Under the pieces are notes generated by a model. That model was not told the origin of the DNA, made no database searches, and saw nothing but the letters and a program-made list of their open reading frames with translations. From Hyphodiscus hymeniophilus (Eukaryota > Ascomycota > Leotiomycetes > Helotiales > Hyphodiscaceae), in contig VNKQ01000013.1 in NCBI GenBank assembly GCA_016508695.1, positions 868,001 to 932,000 on the forward strand: DNA of 64,000 nucleotides, written 5' to 3'. Below, piece after piece: positions 22,204 through 33,358 of the stretch (position 1 is the first letter of the stretch; every line of letters starts with the position of its first letter). A program made the position numbers and the translations under genes.

Positions 22204-23271
22204 CTATATCTCATCCATCCCAGGCATGCCGCTGAAGCCTCCCACCTTTGCCCAGAATTTTTCAAAGTCCACTCCTTGAGCTTCGAACATCGCCTTTGCC
22301 TTCGCCATCGTTTCTTGCTGTCGTTCGGGGCCAAACCCGCCGGGTCGAGAGGATTCGAACTGCACAAGCTCAATCCATTTAAAAAATAAATTCTCTTTAC
22401 CCAGCGCAGTCAACTCATCCTTGAATGCCACAATTTTCCGCCGACCTTCCTCCTCTGCTATGCTACCGCCAGCGTCAGCAGTTTCGATAGCCATCCATCC
22501 AAATTCCGCGTGGTGGACCAATATCATAGTCTTGAAATCGCCCAGATCTAAGTTCTTTTTATCGACAAGCCTCGTAGCCAATACCATGGACCTCCAATCC
22601 AGGTCCCATTCCTTATTCAACATCAAGTATCCAGTTTTTTCTGAGATCATGATAGGATTGACTGCCTGTCGGATATTGGAATACATTAACTGCGTCCCGC
22701 TCGATTCTTCATCCAGCACGTTCACAATAGTCCTATCCCACTTCTTACTCCTCCGCACAATGATTTCTTGGTTCCTGAATCCCACACCAAATCTCCAGGA
22801 AATCGGATTGTCAATCGTTCGGCCTGCAAAGAAATCTCGTGGCCAAGGCCAAATGAACACGTATATGAAAAGATCCACCCCGAACACCATCATCCGCTGC
22901 AAGATCTCGTATATTATACCTTCCAATGGCATATTCGAAGTATCGATAGTCAGGTCGTTGAATTTGCCCATCATGGAAAAACATATCTTCATATAGAAGG
23001 GCCAGACCAGTTTTATGCGCCAGATGATACCAAGAATGATAAGGACATTCATAAGGACTGGGACCATGAATATTTTCATCTTGAAGTCTCTGGGCTTCAT
23101 GTCGATGTGTGTAATGTAGACATGTTGCTTCGAGAGTTTTGGGAGGAATTCATCAAGCTTGACGGAAGGTCGGTTGAACGGTTTTGGAGGATTGAGATTC
23201 GTAGAGGATGGGGGTTTGGAAACCGAAGGACTTTTCAAGGCCTTCGTCTTTTGCTTGCCTTTCGGAGGCAT
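22204..23271 (-). CDS. Conserved-type fungal membrane protein, two TM segments, function unknown
   Basis: Single exon from ATG 23271 (MPPKGKQKTKALKSPSVSKP) to a stop at 22204, 355 residues. A basic, Pro/Ser-rich N-terminus (about 1-45) precedes a first hydrophobic segment (MKIFMVPVLMNVLIILGIIW, about 62-85) and a second (MVFGVDLFIYVFIWPWP, about 128-150). The soluble C-terminal part contains DNPISWRFGVGFRNQEIIVR, then W-D-LDWRSMVLATRLVDKK and ends FSGMPGMDE. The overall plan suggests an endoplasmic-reticulum or mitochondrial membrane protein. I recognise no named family. It starts 174 bp from the divergent mitochondrial IF-2 gene. Confidence 0.8.
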   Translation of the reverse strand: MPPKGKQKTKALKSPSVSKPPSSTNLNPPKPFNRPSVKLDEFLPKLSKQHVYITHIDMKPRDFKMKIFMVPVLMNVLIILGIIWRIKLVWPFYMKICFSMMGKFNDLTIDTSNMPLEGIIYEILQRMMVFGVDLFIYVFIWPWPRDFFAGRTIDNPISWRFGVGFRNQEIIVRRSKKWDRTIVNVLDEESSGTQLMYSNIRQAVNPIMISEKTGYLMLNKEWDLDWRSMVLATRLVDKKNLDLGDFKTMILVHHAEFGWMAIETADAGGSIAEEEGRRKIVAFKDELTALGKENLFFKWIELVQFESSRPGGFGPERQQETMAKAKAMFEAQGVDFEKFWAKVGGFSGMPGMDEI

Positions 23272-23445
23272 GTCGTGTGATGCAGCCCCTAAAAACAGGA
23301 ATTCGAGATCATTGCATAAAATGGACGAGGTAAATAAAAAGGCACGGAGATACGTTTGCGCTTTCGACAGGATGAGATCACCGTATAATTTATAGTTCAA
23401 TTTATGACTCGTCAACATCATCCAACATTCGGAATATGCTACAAG
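23272..23445. promoter_or_regulatory. Short divergent promoter between the membrane-protein gene and mitochondrial IF-2
   Basis: Only 174 bp separate the two start codons, so both promoters must overlap here. No TATA box seen in either direction. Inferred from gene geometry. Confidence 0.5.
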
Positions 23446-26400
23446 ATGAGGGGGCGTAGTTTGTTAAGGGTCTGTTTATTTTTCACTTGTAGCATATATC
23501 AGCTACTAACATCATATAGGAGTCGTCAACTTCTTCCCTCTGCGCGTTCTGTGCCCACCGGCTCGGCGCATCTCGAGAGCCCTCCCATGTTCAACGCCGT
23601 TTCCTTCAATCGTCCCGAACTTCGTTGAAACCACCTGCGGTGACAGCAACTTCGCGGGAGGATGATGGCGATCGAAATACTACCCAAAATCCCCACTCTG
23701 CCTTTACATTTGGACAATCTGGAGGGCAGAATGTGGGCGGGACGACATCTTCTTGGACTCAGCCAGCTTTTGGCAGTGCCAAGACACCATCGCCAGCACC
23801 TGCTTCAAGCTGGGGACAGTCTGGTGAGAGCTTTGGTGTGATACCAGGAGGTCAGATCCAGTCTCAAAATGCGCAGTCGATGCCGGAACACCATCTTGAT
23901 GATCTCTTGCCACACGAGCGACTCGCGAGGGAGAATATGCTGAAAAGCGAAAACAAAGCTCAGCAGAGGAAGGTTAGAATCCATTCTGGGCCAGGTCCGG
24001 AGAACACTCGGTCATTCCGCCCTATCCCAAACACCGCGGCCGAGAATTTGCGTTGGGCGGAACAATCTCTGAGTAGAAGGAAAGCTCAGGAACGACACAA
24101 AATCCGCAAGCAGGTTCCCTCGAACGCCGTCCCCATCGAAGAGCCACCTCCTCGTCCTATTGATCAAAATCAAGAGCTTCATAAATGGTCTTTGTTGAGA
24201 CGGAAAGGACAAGAAGACGCTCAGGATATTAGGCGATCAGAAGAAGCAGCTCAAGAACCGTTCGGATATAAAGAAGACCGGTTCGCCATGGAGCGTGCAC
24301 AGAGAGAAGAGCAAGCAAAAGCAGGGGGCTACGTGCCTCTAAGTAGAAGGCCGGATCTTCAGCACAACTTTCCTCCCATCACGCGGCCAGGTCGGGAAGC
24401 AAGGGAAGGCTCATCTGCCTCCGAACGAGGAGAGTCTCGAGGGTTTGAACTAGCCAGAGGTCGATTTGGACAGGAACCAGCTCGCTTCACAACAGAGCGA
24501 TATGGCCTCAATAGGGAAGCGGAGACCCTCCGGACTAGTACGACAAGAGAACAGACTCAATCAGAACCAGAGCGTGAGTTTAACATACGCAGGCCTTTAT
24601 CAAAAGTTTCACGGGATGATCGGGCACATATGCGCATGACAGCTACATCGATAGACCCACAGAGCTTCAGAAATAAGCTAGATAACCAAAGAACTCTCAG
24701 CTCACAGCCACCAGTCCCGGAAAAGGAGGTTAAATTCAGGCCTATGGCATCGACTGAGCAGGTCAAGCCAGTAACTAAGGTTGAGAAAGTCACAGAGGTT
24801 GAAGATGTTGAAAAGCGTGAGGAGCGTGAAGAGCGTGAGGAACGCTGGCGAAAGCCAGGCCGATTCACAGAAAAGGGCGCGTCCGCATACGAAGATGGCC
24901 CCAGAGGCAAAGGCAAGGACAAAGCTAGGAGGAGGCAGCAATTTATTGAGGAAGAGGAAGATGACAGGACTGAACGAGAAGCAGCTAGAGAACGTGCAGA
25001 GCTCAAGAAAAGGAGAAAAGCAGAGAAAGCAGCGCGGAAAGCAGCTGCACCAGCTCCGGTATTGCTTCCTGAGTATATCAGTGTCTCGAACCTGGCTGTT
25101 GCAATGAAGGTCAGATTGGAAGACTTCGTGGAGAAGTTGGAGGAGCTTGGCTTTGAGGAGACGAATCATGATTACATTCTGAATGCCGAGAATGCCGGAC
25201 TCATTGCTATGGAATATAATTTCGAGGCGATTATTGATAAGGCAGATACTGAGGACCTGAAGGCCAGAGAGCCCGCTACAGATCCGTCGATATTACCACA
25301 GCGACCTCCTGTTGTCACTATTATGGGCCATGTTGATCATGGGAAGACCACACTCCTTGATTGGCTGCGAAAATCATCCGTGGCAGCCACTGAGCACGGA
25401 GGGATCACACAACACATCGGTGCCTTCTCCGTACCAATGCCTTCTGGTAAAATTATCACCTTCCTTGATACTCCTGGTCATGCTGCTTTCCTAAGCATGC
25501 GCCAGAGAGGTGCCAATGTCACAGATATTGTAATCCTTGTGGTAGCCGCAGACGACAGTGTCAAACCACAGACCATCGAAGCCATCAAACACGCTCAATC
25601 GGCGAAAGTCCCTATCATCGTAGCCATCAACAAGATCGACAAAGAGCAATCCAACATTGACCGAGTCAAGCAAGATCTTGCCCGACATGGTCTCGACGTC
25701 GAAGATTTCGGCGGCGAGACACAGGCTGTTTGTGTGAGTGGCAAGACCGGCCAGGGCATGGATGAGCTTGAAGAAGCAGCGGTTACACTGTCCGAGATAC
25801 TTGATATGAGAGCCGAGACCGACGGTCCTGCAGAAGGATGGGTTCTCGAAGCAAGCATCAAATCCATGGGCAAAGTCGCAACTGTTCTGGTTAGGCGAGG
25901 CACAATGCGTCCGGGTGACTTTATTGTCGCTGGCAAGACCTGGGCTCGAATTCGCTGCCTGCGTAATGAAGCCGGTGTAGAGATCGCTGAAGCTGGGCCG
26001 GGAACTCCCGTCGAAATTGACGGATGGCGCGAACAACCTCTGGCTGGTGACGAAGTCCTGCAAGCTCACGACGAAGCAAAAGCCAAGAGCGTGATCGACT
26101 ATCGACTCGAGAAGGAGGAGCGCAACAGAATGGCACAGGACATGGAAGCCATCAACGAGAATCGCAAAGTGGAGCAAGGGAAACGGGAGCGTGAGAAGAT
26201 CGAGACAATAGCTGCGGCAGAAGCTGTTGCAAACGACGAAGAAGTTGCCCAAAAACCTCGCGAGAAACCAAGTGGTACGAAAGAGATCTATTTCATCGTC
26301 AAAGGTGATGTGTCCGGGTCTGTCGAAGCAGTCGTTGACAGTATTTCCGCAATCGGCAATAGGGAAGTTCGTCCTCATATTCTGCGTTCTGGTGTGGGTC

Positions 26401-26949
26401 AATTGAGCGAATTTGACATTGAGCATGCGGCTGCAGCGAATGGTGTTCTCATCAATTTCAACACAACTGTTGAGCCAAATATTGCCCAACTGGCTGCACA
26501 TGCCAAGGTATCGATTTTGGACCACAATATCATCTATCGTTTGGTCGACGATGTGAAGGCTGAGCTGTCCAAGCATCTCCCCCCGCTTGTTACATCCAAA
26601 GTGTTGGGTGAAGCGGAGATAGCTGAGATATTTCAGATTACGATCAAGGGACGCAAACAGAAGCCTATCGCAGGTAGTAAGGTTAGGAATGGCACGATCG
26701 TTAAGAATAGCAAGGCCAGAGTGTTAAGGGGTGGAGAGAAAGTCTTTGATGGTACGTCTTCCTCTGAACACAAAGATCATCAGCTAATGGGATATAGGCT
26801 CCTTATCGTCCTTGAAGAACGTGAAGAAAGACGTAATGGAAATGAAGAAAGGTACCGACTGTGGAATTGGCTTCGATGGCTGGTTTGATTTCCAGGTCGG
26901 CGATCACATACAATCGTATGAGGAGATTTCGGAGAAGAGATACTTGTAG
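23446..26949 (+). CDS. IFM1: Mitochondrial translation initiation factor IF-2
   Basis: Exons 23446-23469, 23520-26751 and 26798-26949 give 1135 residues. The 24-nt first exon (MRGRSLLR) is joined over a 50-nt intron with a CTACTAAC branch site to a Cys/Arg/Ser-rich leader ending RRFLQSSRTS, a mitochondrial targeting sequence. A long charged, disordered region (to about residue 500) precedes the IF-2 N-domain and the GTPase domain: GHVDHGKTT (about 611), GGITQHIGAF, DTPGHAAF and NKID. Domain II and the IF2/IF3 domains follow. The last intron (46 nt) restores the family C-terminus (ECGMGF-like KKGTDCGIGFDGW, then GDHIQSYEEISEKRYL). It places initiator fMet-tRNA on the mitochondrial ribosome. 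Its long N-terminal extension is larger than in bacteria but normal for filamentous fungi. Confidence 0.95.
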
Positions 26950-27404
26950 GTCTATCAGCATCGGTGTGTACATATGAGAACTGGCATGGGACATATGACT
27001 GCATTACCGCGCGTTTCATAGATTGTCTAGACTTCTACATAGTATAGCGTCTTATAGATCACCACTCCACTGCTGGATTGCAGTCTAAATTGCGAAATGA
27101 ACACGGAAGTATAAATGTGGAGGATAACTAGATTTCAAAATGCCAAACGCATTTTCAACATATCATACGCAGTGAAGGTAAGGCAAGACGATTTTTTTGT
27201 TGGGGGGGAGGGGGCAGCAAGTAGTAATAATGCCTGAATGGTAGCGAGCAGTCTCATATGATTTGCCTGTCTATCGTGCCATACAAAGATACAGCAATTC
27301 TGAACTCCATTCTCCCCAATGCAATTACATATCCCGGCCATGAGCGCCCAATCGTGATGCAGCTCCCTCTCTCACCAAAACATTCTCCTTCACTGCCGCA
27401 GTGT
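26950..27404. other. Intergenic, convergent 3' flanks
   Basis: Between IF-2 (+) and the small secreted peptide (-). Contains a T-run/G-run mix around 27190-27215. Nothing else recognised. Confidence 0.6.
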
Positions 27405-27795
27405 CTATATGCCAGCCGCAGTGGCAGCTAATCCAAATCAGCTTCTGCGTCTCGGCTCCACAAGAGTTGTTTTGTTTCAGAGGATCAATGCATACCTTGA
27501 TAGACGCCCGAGGAACTGAAGGCGACAACATTGCCGTTCGCATCAGACATGGCTGCTGCTTCAGCTGCTGGTGGCGCTGGTGCGGAGCGAGCAACGAGAT
27601 CTGATGGTAATGTGTCAGTTGAAGATCTTGGGTCGCCATGCCGGCTTAGGTTAATGATAGAGAGGTTGTTCGGCGAAAATGGAGAGTGCCAAGGGGATAT
27701 CCCGGCTATAACAACGCACCATCGAGACGTCCTGGAACAGGAGAGGCGAAGGCAAAAGCCACGAGGGACAAGAGGGTGATGAGTGTAAATTGCAT
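27405..27795 (-). CDS. Small secreted peptide, 67 residues
   Basis: Exons 27795-27720, 27600-27496 and 27427-27405. ATG 27795 opens a clear signal peptide (MQFTLITLLSLVAFAFASPV). The first intron (119 nt, GTGCGT...CATCAG) has a CTGAC branch motif 15 nt before its acceptor; the second (68 nt) is GTATGC...TTAG. The mature part is Ala/Pro-rich, then AAAMSDANGNVVAFSSSG, and ends in ATAAGI. No cysteines remain after the signal, so it is not a cysteine-rich effector type. Similar tiny secreted proteins with a DANGN(V/I)V segment are common in ascomycetes and have no known function; this is from memory of the pattern, not a search. Alternative splicing into another frame gives a cysteine-containing 100-residue reading, which I consider less likely. 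Confidence 0.6.
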
Positions 27796-29083
27796 GGTTG
27801 CGATTATTGATGATTGTTTCGAGCGGTTGGAGGAGAGAATGAAGAGTCGTCCGGCGACAGATGCTGACTAGCAGTGTATGAAAGGAAGACTTGGAAAGAG
27901 AAGGCTTAAAATGTTCAAGAAGCAAGTGAATGTTGATTGATAGAGGAAGGCAAGCTAAGAAACTCGGGAGCAAACAAGCTATTTGTACGTGCCAAGTCCA
28001 AACTCCGAATTCGATGCCAGCCCCAACGTAGCTATGCAATGCAGACCCATCCCGGGCCCCGACCAACCAGCTCAAGACCATGCCATCCCATGATGGAGCC
28101 GCTACTGTAACAGACGGCAGACGGGGGGAAGCTCAATCAAAGTTTGGCAGATCAAGTCCTTGGTGCGACTGACTTCGTTTGGGAGACGCTTGAGGGATGG
28201 AACAAGCTCACCAGTGAGGCCGCCTTTGAGGTGCGCCACTCCCGCTGATATATCCTAATATATCCCCATGACATGTAACAGTCTGGATTGGGGGGAGAAT
28301 ATGCGGGTACTGGAGAGGAGATATCAAGGGTTGTGAGGCTCGGCTCGGCTGTTCCTAAGCGGTTGTTTGATGTTTGAGACGACGTTGAGACGAGACGAGG
28401 GTTCAGGTGCCGAAGCGAGAGGGTTGCGGCCATGGGAGGAGCATGTTCCGAGACTTCCATCATGCGTTATTTATTTATTTACTTGGATTACTTCGCACTT
28501 GCGGTGCTCTCAGAGGATCCTCATACCCGCGACGCCGCATGAACCTTGGTGTAAGACAAGCTTTTGGGAAACGAGATATTTCAGGTGTGAGATGAAAATA
28601 GAATTGGTCGAGTTGCGAGCCCGCAAAAGAAGGTTACATTATGTTACAAGATTTTTCGATCAAAATTGAGTGGCGACGAAAAGCAATAAAGATTCTTTTC
28701 CAGGACTTCTGATACGACTTTTTGAAGCAATTGCAACTGCCACAAAGGTTTGTCACTCTTCTTTCCTCTTTCAAGGTGCATACATGTATATGAGATCACG
28801 TGTATTTATGCACGCACAAAATGATTATGAACGTTTCATCTGCAATCGCTTACCTAAGCTAAAGTACTGACAGGTGACAATACAATGGAAGACAGCACTA
28901 ACACATCCAAGGGTCTCGACTCCACGACCCCGCCAAACGACGGCATGCTACAGATAAGGCGTGGTGACTGATGAGCTCCCGACGACATACCCCTCTTGCC
29001 ACCACCCCATCATTTACTTCCCAGGTGGTGATAGTTCTTCAAGAACAGAAACAATTGTTACATCTTCATAACTGATCCCCAGT
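27796..29083. other. Divergent intergenic region, 1.3 kb
   Basis: Promoter region for the secreted peptide (-) and the AMMECR1 gene (+). No gene with domain or splice support; a CT-rich stretch lies upstream of 29084. Confidence 0.6.
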
Positions 29084-29968
29084 ATGGCATCCGTCGAACA
29101 TTGTCTCTTCTGCTTCGACGCGCTAGCCGCCAACCTCGAGAAGCGGGCCTCCATGAGCTTATATCAAGTACAAAACTCTTGGGCGACCTACCCCAAAGGA
29201 CTTGAAGAGGAAGAATCCTCCTCTGGACTCGATGAGGAACCTTCTCTCAACTCCACCTCTCCTCCCTCCAAACCTCGCAACCCAACTCTGACCCGCCTAT
29301 CTCCCCGCACACCCAGTGGGACATCAACCCCGGGCTCCTCATCCTCAGCATCCTCCCTCTCCCCCTCGACGGCCGAGACCACGCCCGCGAGCTCCACAGA
29401 CAAGTTCACCCCCATCGGCATCGGCCGCCGCACCTCGCAACGCACCAGCGACATCGTCGAGTCCCCTCTGTTCGTGACGTGGAACACCGTCTCGCCACGG
29501 TCCAGCTCCCGCTCGCTCCGCGGCTGCATCGGGACCTTCGAGACGATGCCCCTCTCGACGGGGCTGAGCTCCTACGCGCTGACGTCCGCGCTGTCCGACC
29601 ACCGCTTCTCGCCCATCGCCCTCGCGGAGCTCCCCAGCCTCGAGGTGAGCGTGACGCTGCTCACGGATTTCGAGGACGCCAAGGATGCCATGGATTGGGA
29701 GCTTGGGGTCCACGGCTTGCGCATCTCCTTCTACGCGCGGAACAAGCGCTATGGGGCTTGTTACCTGCCTGATGTTGCGGTGGAGCAGGGCTGGGATAAG
29801 GAGGAGACGATTGTGAGTCTGATGCGGAAGGCGGGATGGGGAGGACGGAAGGAGAAGTGGAGCGAGGTGGGCAATCTACAGGTTGTTAGGTTCCAGGGCA
29901 TGGCGGAGAGTGTGGGGTGGGAGGAGTATAACTTGTGGAGGCAGTGGGTTGAGAAGGGGAAGAAGTGA
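29084..29968 (+). CDS. AMMECR1 family protein
   Basis: Single exon, ATG 29084 to TGA 29966-29968, 294 residues. The AMMECR1 fold spans almost the whole chain. It begins MASVEHCLFCFDALAANLEK and is interrupted by a Ser/Pro/Thr-rich, low-complexity insert (about residues 45-125). It resumes with PLFVTWNT and the family hallmark LRGCIGTF. Then come LSSYALTSALSDHRFSPIAL, LPSLEVSVTLL and GVHGLRISF, and the protein ends with EEYNLWRQWVEKGKK. The LRGCIG motif is nearly invariant from archaea to man. The family's function is not settled; a nucleic-acid or ubiquitin-linked role has been proposed for homologues. The GC-rich insert explains long antisense open frames here. Confidence 0.92.
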   Translation: MASVEHCLFCFDALAANLEKRASMSLYQVQNSWATYPKGLEEEESSSGLDEEPSLNSTSPPSKPRNPTLTRLSPRTPSGTSTPGSSSSASSLSPSTAETTPASSTDKFTPIGIGRRTSQRTSDIVESPLFVTWNTVSPRSSSRSLRGCIGTFETMPLSTGLSSYALTSALSDHRFSPIALAELPSLEVSVTLLTDFEDAKDAMDWELGVHGLRISFYARNKRYGACYLPDVAVEQGWDKEETIVSLMRKAGWGGRKEKWSEVGNLQVVRFQGMAESVGWEEYNLWRQWVEKGKK

Positions 29969-30505
29969 GGGTGATATAGACGCTGGGATAATAGAGAGGG
30001 GCGTTATGGATGGATGGGTCAGGGTCCTATGGGAAATGGAATCGGGCACGTTTATATGGGTATGGTTTCTTCATAATGGTCATAGTAGAGGAGATCGCAT
30101 GTGGCTTTAGATAGTCCTTAGTTTAAATACTTTACATCCTATTGCTCACCTCGATTTGACGGTACCATTTCATCCATGATAGCACATTTTCTTTTAGTCC
30201 ATGTACAAGGGGATGAGTACGTGCTCAGAACAGCTAATCCTCTTCAAGTTCAATTCCATGCAGTCTGTGTTTCCGCATTTTGAGATTGATAACGTATAGC
30301 ATGTATTAAAGTGAATCCTTCTGATATTGGTCTACAAGCCATGTAAGCTTGGTCTAGTAATCAATACAACTCCGTCTCCTGGAAGCTATAGCACATGCTC
30401 GTTCTGAGCTATTACCTATTCATACAGTCCCAACTCCGTTCCTCAAGTCAGTCATATAGTCGTCTCAATCCACCCGCATTTTTCCGTTGCTCCTCAAAGA
30501 ACACC
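29969..30505. other. Intergenic, convergent 3' flanks
   Basis: Between the AMMECR1 gene (+) and the Ras-like gene (-). Nothing recognised. Confidence 0.6.
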
Positions 30506-31276
30506 TCATCGCCAACACCTCAACTTCGCCCAAAACTCCCTAAACCTCGACCGTTTCCCACCCACCGCTTGATTAGGGAGTCCCAGCTCCTTCTCCGGCC
30601 CACCAGGTAAAGGACTCAGCGGAGCCGTAACAGCCCTCCTAGTCCCAAGCGCTTCATTCCCAACAGTCTCATCCACCGTCACTCCTCCGCCATTAGCAGC
30701 CAACCTCCTCGACTCCACAACCCTCCTTACAATCAAGGCAAACGTCTCCTCAATATTAACCGTATTCCTTGCGCTCGTCTCCATGAACCCGCAATTCCTC
30801 CTCCGCGCCCAGTCCAACCCAACCTGCGCAGAAACCTGTCTCGATTCCTGTAGGTCGCACTTGTTGCCCGCCACGATCTTGATCGGTCTCACGAAGCTGC
30901 TTCCTGTCCGATCCCTGCCCTTCCCCCTCGTCTCCTGCGCATCCATTCGCGTCTCGGCTTCCATGTCTATCAGATCGTTGAAGTACTCCAGCTGGTCTAG
31001 GCTCGCCGTGCTCGTGATGTCGTAGACCAACAGGAAGGCGTCCGACCGCAGATTCGAGGACGCCCACATCCCACGGTATTCTTCTTGTCCAGCCGTGTCG
31101 GTGAGGGAGAGGTGGTAGGTCTGGCCGTCTATGCGCCGGGTGAGCGTGTAGGAGTCCTCGATTGTGGGGTCGTATTCGTGCGTCCATTGTGAGCGGACGA
31201 GGCGGAGGGTTATGGAGGATTTGCCGCAGCCACCGTCGCCGCAGATGGTTATTGTTATCTTGTGCGCTTCATCCAT
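30506..31276 (-). CDS. Ras-like small GTPase without CAAX box
   Basis: Single exon from ATG 31276, 256 residues. All G motifs are present: P-loop GDGGCGKSS (about 13-21), switch I YDPTIEDSY, switch II DTAGQEEYRGMW with the catalytic Gln, GNKCD (base recognition) and ETSARN. Switch I YDPTIEDSY is the Ras/Rap effector type. There is an insert of about 15 residues (ETRGKGRDRTGSSF) before the NKCD strand, and a ~55-residue C-terminal extension. It ends in a basic stretch and ...KLRCWR: a cysteine three residues from the end but no CAAX motif, so prenylation as in canonical Ras is not expected. It probably signals at a membrane through its basic tail. Single-exon structure is unusual among fungal Ras genes. 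Confidence 0.9.
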   Translation of the reverse strand: MDEAHKITITICGDGGCGKSSITLRLVRSQWTHEYDPTIEDSYTLTRRIDGQTYHLSLTDTAGQEEYRGMWASSNLRSDAFLLVYDITSTASLDQLEYFNDLIDMEAETRMDAQETRGKGRDRTGSSFVRPIKIVAGNKCDLQESRQVSAQVGLDWARRRNCGFMETSARNTVNIEETFALIVRRVVESRRLAANGGGVTVDETVGNEALGTRRAVTAPLSPLPGGPEKELGLPNQAVGGKRSRFREFWAKLRCWR

Positions 31277-33358
31277 TGTGTGTTTTGTTGCGGGGATTCA
31301 ATCAAGGTGGTATCTAGTCGGAACTGATATATAAGTGTGGGATTCCAAGCTGTGGAATGTGGGATTAATCGAATGTATGTGGCAGTGGTGCGCCAAAGGA
31401 TTTAGAGGGTAGGTATTCAATCGTGCGGTCGCTGTTGTTGGAGGCGTCTTATGCAAATTGATTGTTCCTCCTGCGCCCGTTCCTGGATCTTGCCTTCCGT
31501 CCCGGATCTCTTCGATTGCCACTCAATGCGCGCCTCCTCCCGTCAAACGGGTTGGGTATTGTTCTCCAATGGATTCAATGCGGAGGAGTAAGGCACCCAA
31601 ACGGCTGGTATTGTCGCGTGGGAGTTGGATGGGTGCGGATGCGCAGTGACGTTGGAGTCAGAGAATCTCGAGCCGTGGTGGTGGTGGAAAAGATTGTCTG
31701 TCTGGCAGCATTTGCGCAGGCTTAGCGGGCTTAGAGGAATCTGATATGGCTTCATATGGCGTTCACGTATTCCCAGGGATTGACGTGACACTCGGACGCA
31801 GTTGGTGGTGCATTTAGGAAGGTGGTGGTGAGGCGGGGAACGTGGGTCAGGGATGTTGTTTCGGACGGTTGATGATCGTTGGTTGGGATTGTGGTTGTGG
31901 TTATGATGGCGGTGGTGGTGGTGGCTTGCACAATTGAATTGTGTAAGGATTCTTTCCTCACGTTATCTTGAGAATGGATTCATCCACAAGTAACGTGAAG
32001 GAGGAGCGCAAAAGGACAGAGAGATGTCTTAAGTCTTCTGATCTCTTGGATTATATTGCGGTTTGATATCAATCAGCAGTCAATGCGGCAGTCAGTGCAA
32101 CACGCACCAAAGTGGACCCTTCGAGCTTCTCCAACGTCGCTAATAAGTAGGTAAGCTGCGGTCATATTCACTGCATAGGTTACATTTGCTATGGGAATTG
32201 TCATTTGACACAGATGTGTGTGGTATGCAGACTCCTGAAGTAAGATCAAGCAACTTTTATCCTGCGGGTTTTTCCAGTTTGTTGACTAGAGTCGAGATGC
32301 ATTTTCTGTGAGCATGAAAGACTGATGGTTCATCGGGAAAATGCAAGGTTGGGGTTGGGAATTCCTCCTGCATTATTAGTGTCCTGTTATGTGGTCATTT
32401 GAATGCTGGAACTGAGAGATAAGAGATAGCCCTGTTTTCTCGTTTCTGAGCCTTTATAATCCTATACTTACTATTCAATAGACCCTCGATTGGGCATCTC
32501 TATTGTACATCCTCACATTCTCATCTCGAGACTCTGGAATGATCCATCCGCTCCTTCAACACAAAAAGGCCCTTTTCGAAGCCACAACGATCGACAGAAA
32601 CTCCTCTCCAAAGACCACCCTCCACCCTCCCTCGGCAGTTTCCCATGTGCGCCTAACCTGACGATCTCTTCCTCTTTTCCAAAGTCGCTGCTGGAGCAAG
32701 AAGTCGCCGGTCTCACCGTCGAGGCTGCTGGTGCACGGACTGGCGAATGTCTACTCTTCTCCATGTCAGCCTTAGTTGTCTATCACTCCTACTGTATGAC
32801 GATGCCCAATGAAGACATTCTGGGTTCTGTAGAGAAGAAGAAAGTATCTCTTCCTCGTTTATGTCAATCTCCCAGCGAAGAAGCAAGCATGTCAAGGTTG
32901 GGAACTTCCCAGTCGACGTCAGACAAAAAGCAATTTGGAGATACTCCGAACGGCGGTGTGTCTTGCGGAATAAGTGATTCTGCGCCGCCAAGCCAATATC
33001 TATCTACTTTAAGACCTGGAGAGATGAATGTCTCGTGATGAAACATGCTGTAGTAGCCGAGTCTGATATCGAGGATAGGTCAGGTAAATCCGCTGGTGTT
33101 CCCGAACAGGCTCGGATGAAAAGGGGCTAAAAGGGGGCTGATCACCTGACTGCGCCCTTCCATCTTGTGGCTTACCTAACTCATATGTCCGAAGACATTT
33201 TCTAATCACCAGAGATAGAATCAACAATCAATCGCCTTGATTCCGCTAAGTAGTTATCTTTTTATTCTTATTCTGAATCCTATCCGTGTTCCCTATTTCA
33301 GCCCAAGCAAATTTCTCTCCTCTCCTCTCATCTCCACTGAAGTGCCTGGCGTTTGGAC
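31277..33358. other. Divergent intergenic region, 2.1 kb
   Basis: Between the Ras-like gene (-) and the 2-hydroxyacid dehydrogenase (+). Has a GGT/GGC-rich stretch at about 31905-31925. An open frame at 32490-33038 (+) lacks an ATG at its 5' end and any domain, so I do not call it. Confidence 0.55.

Noticed and set aside
22421..23280. Long plus-strand frames (191 and 170 codons)
   Set aside because: Antisense of the 355-residue two-TM protein, which has the better start, hydrophobic segments and composition.
25491..26576. 361-codon open frame on the minus strand
   Set aside because: Antisense of the conserved GTPase and C-terminal domains of mitochondrial IF-2; its Cys/Phe/His-rich translation has no domain.
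29188..29772. Open frames on both strands over the AMMECR1 gene
   Set aside because: Result of high GC in the Ser/Pro-rich insert; the AMMECR1 frame carries the invariant LRGCIG motif.
32490..33038. 182-codon plus-strand frame
   Set aside because: No ATG at its 5' end, no domain, competing frames on the other strand.
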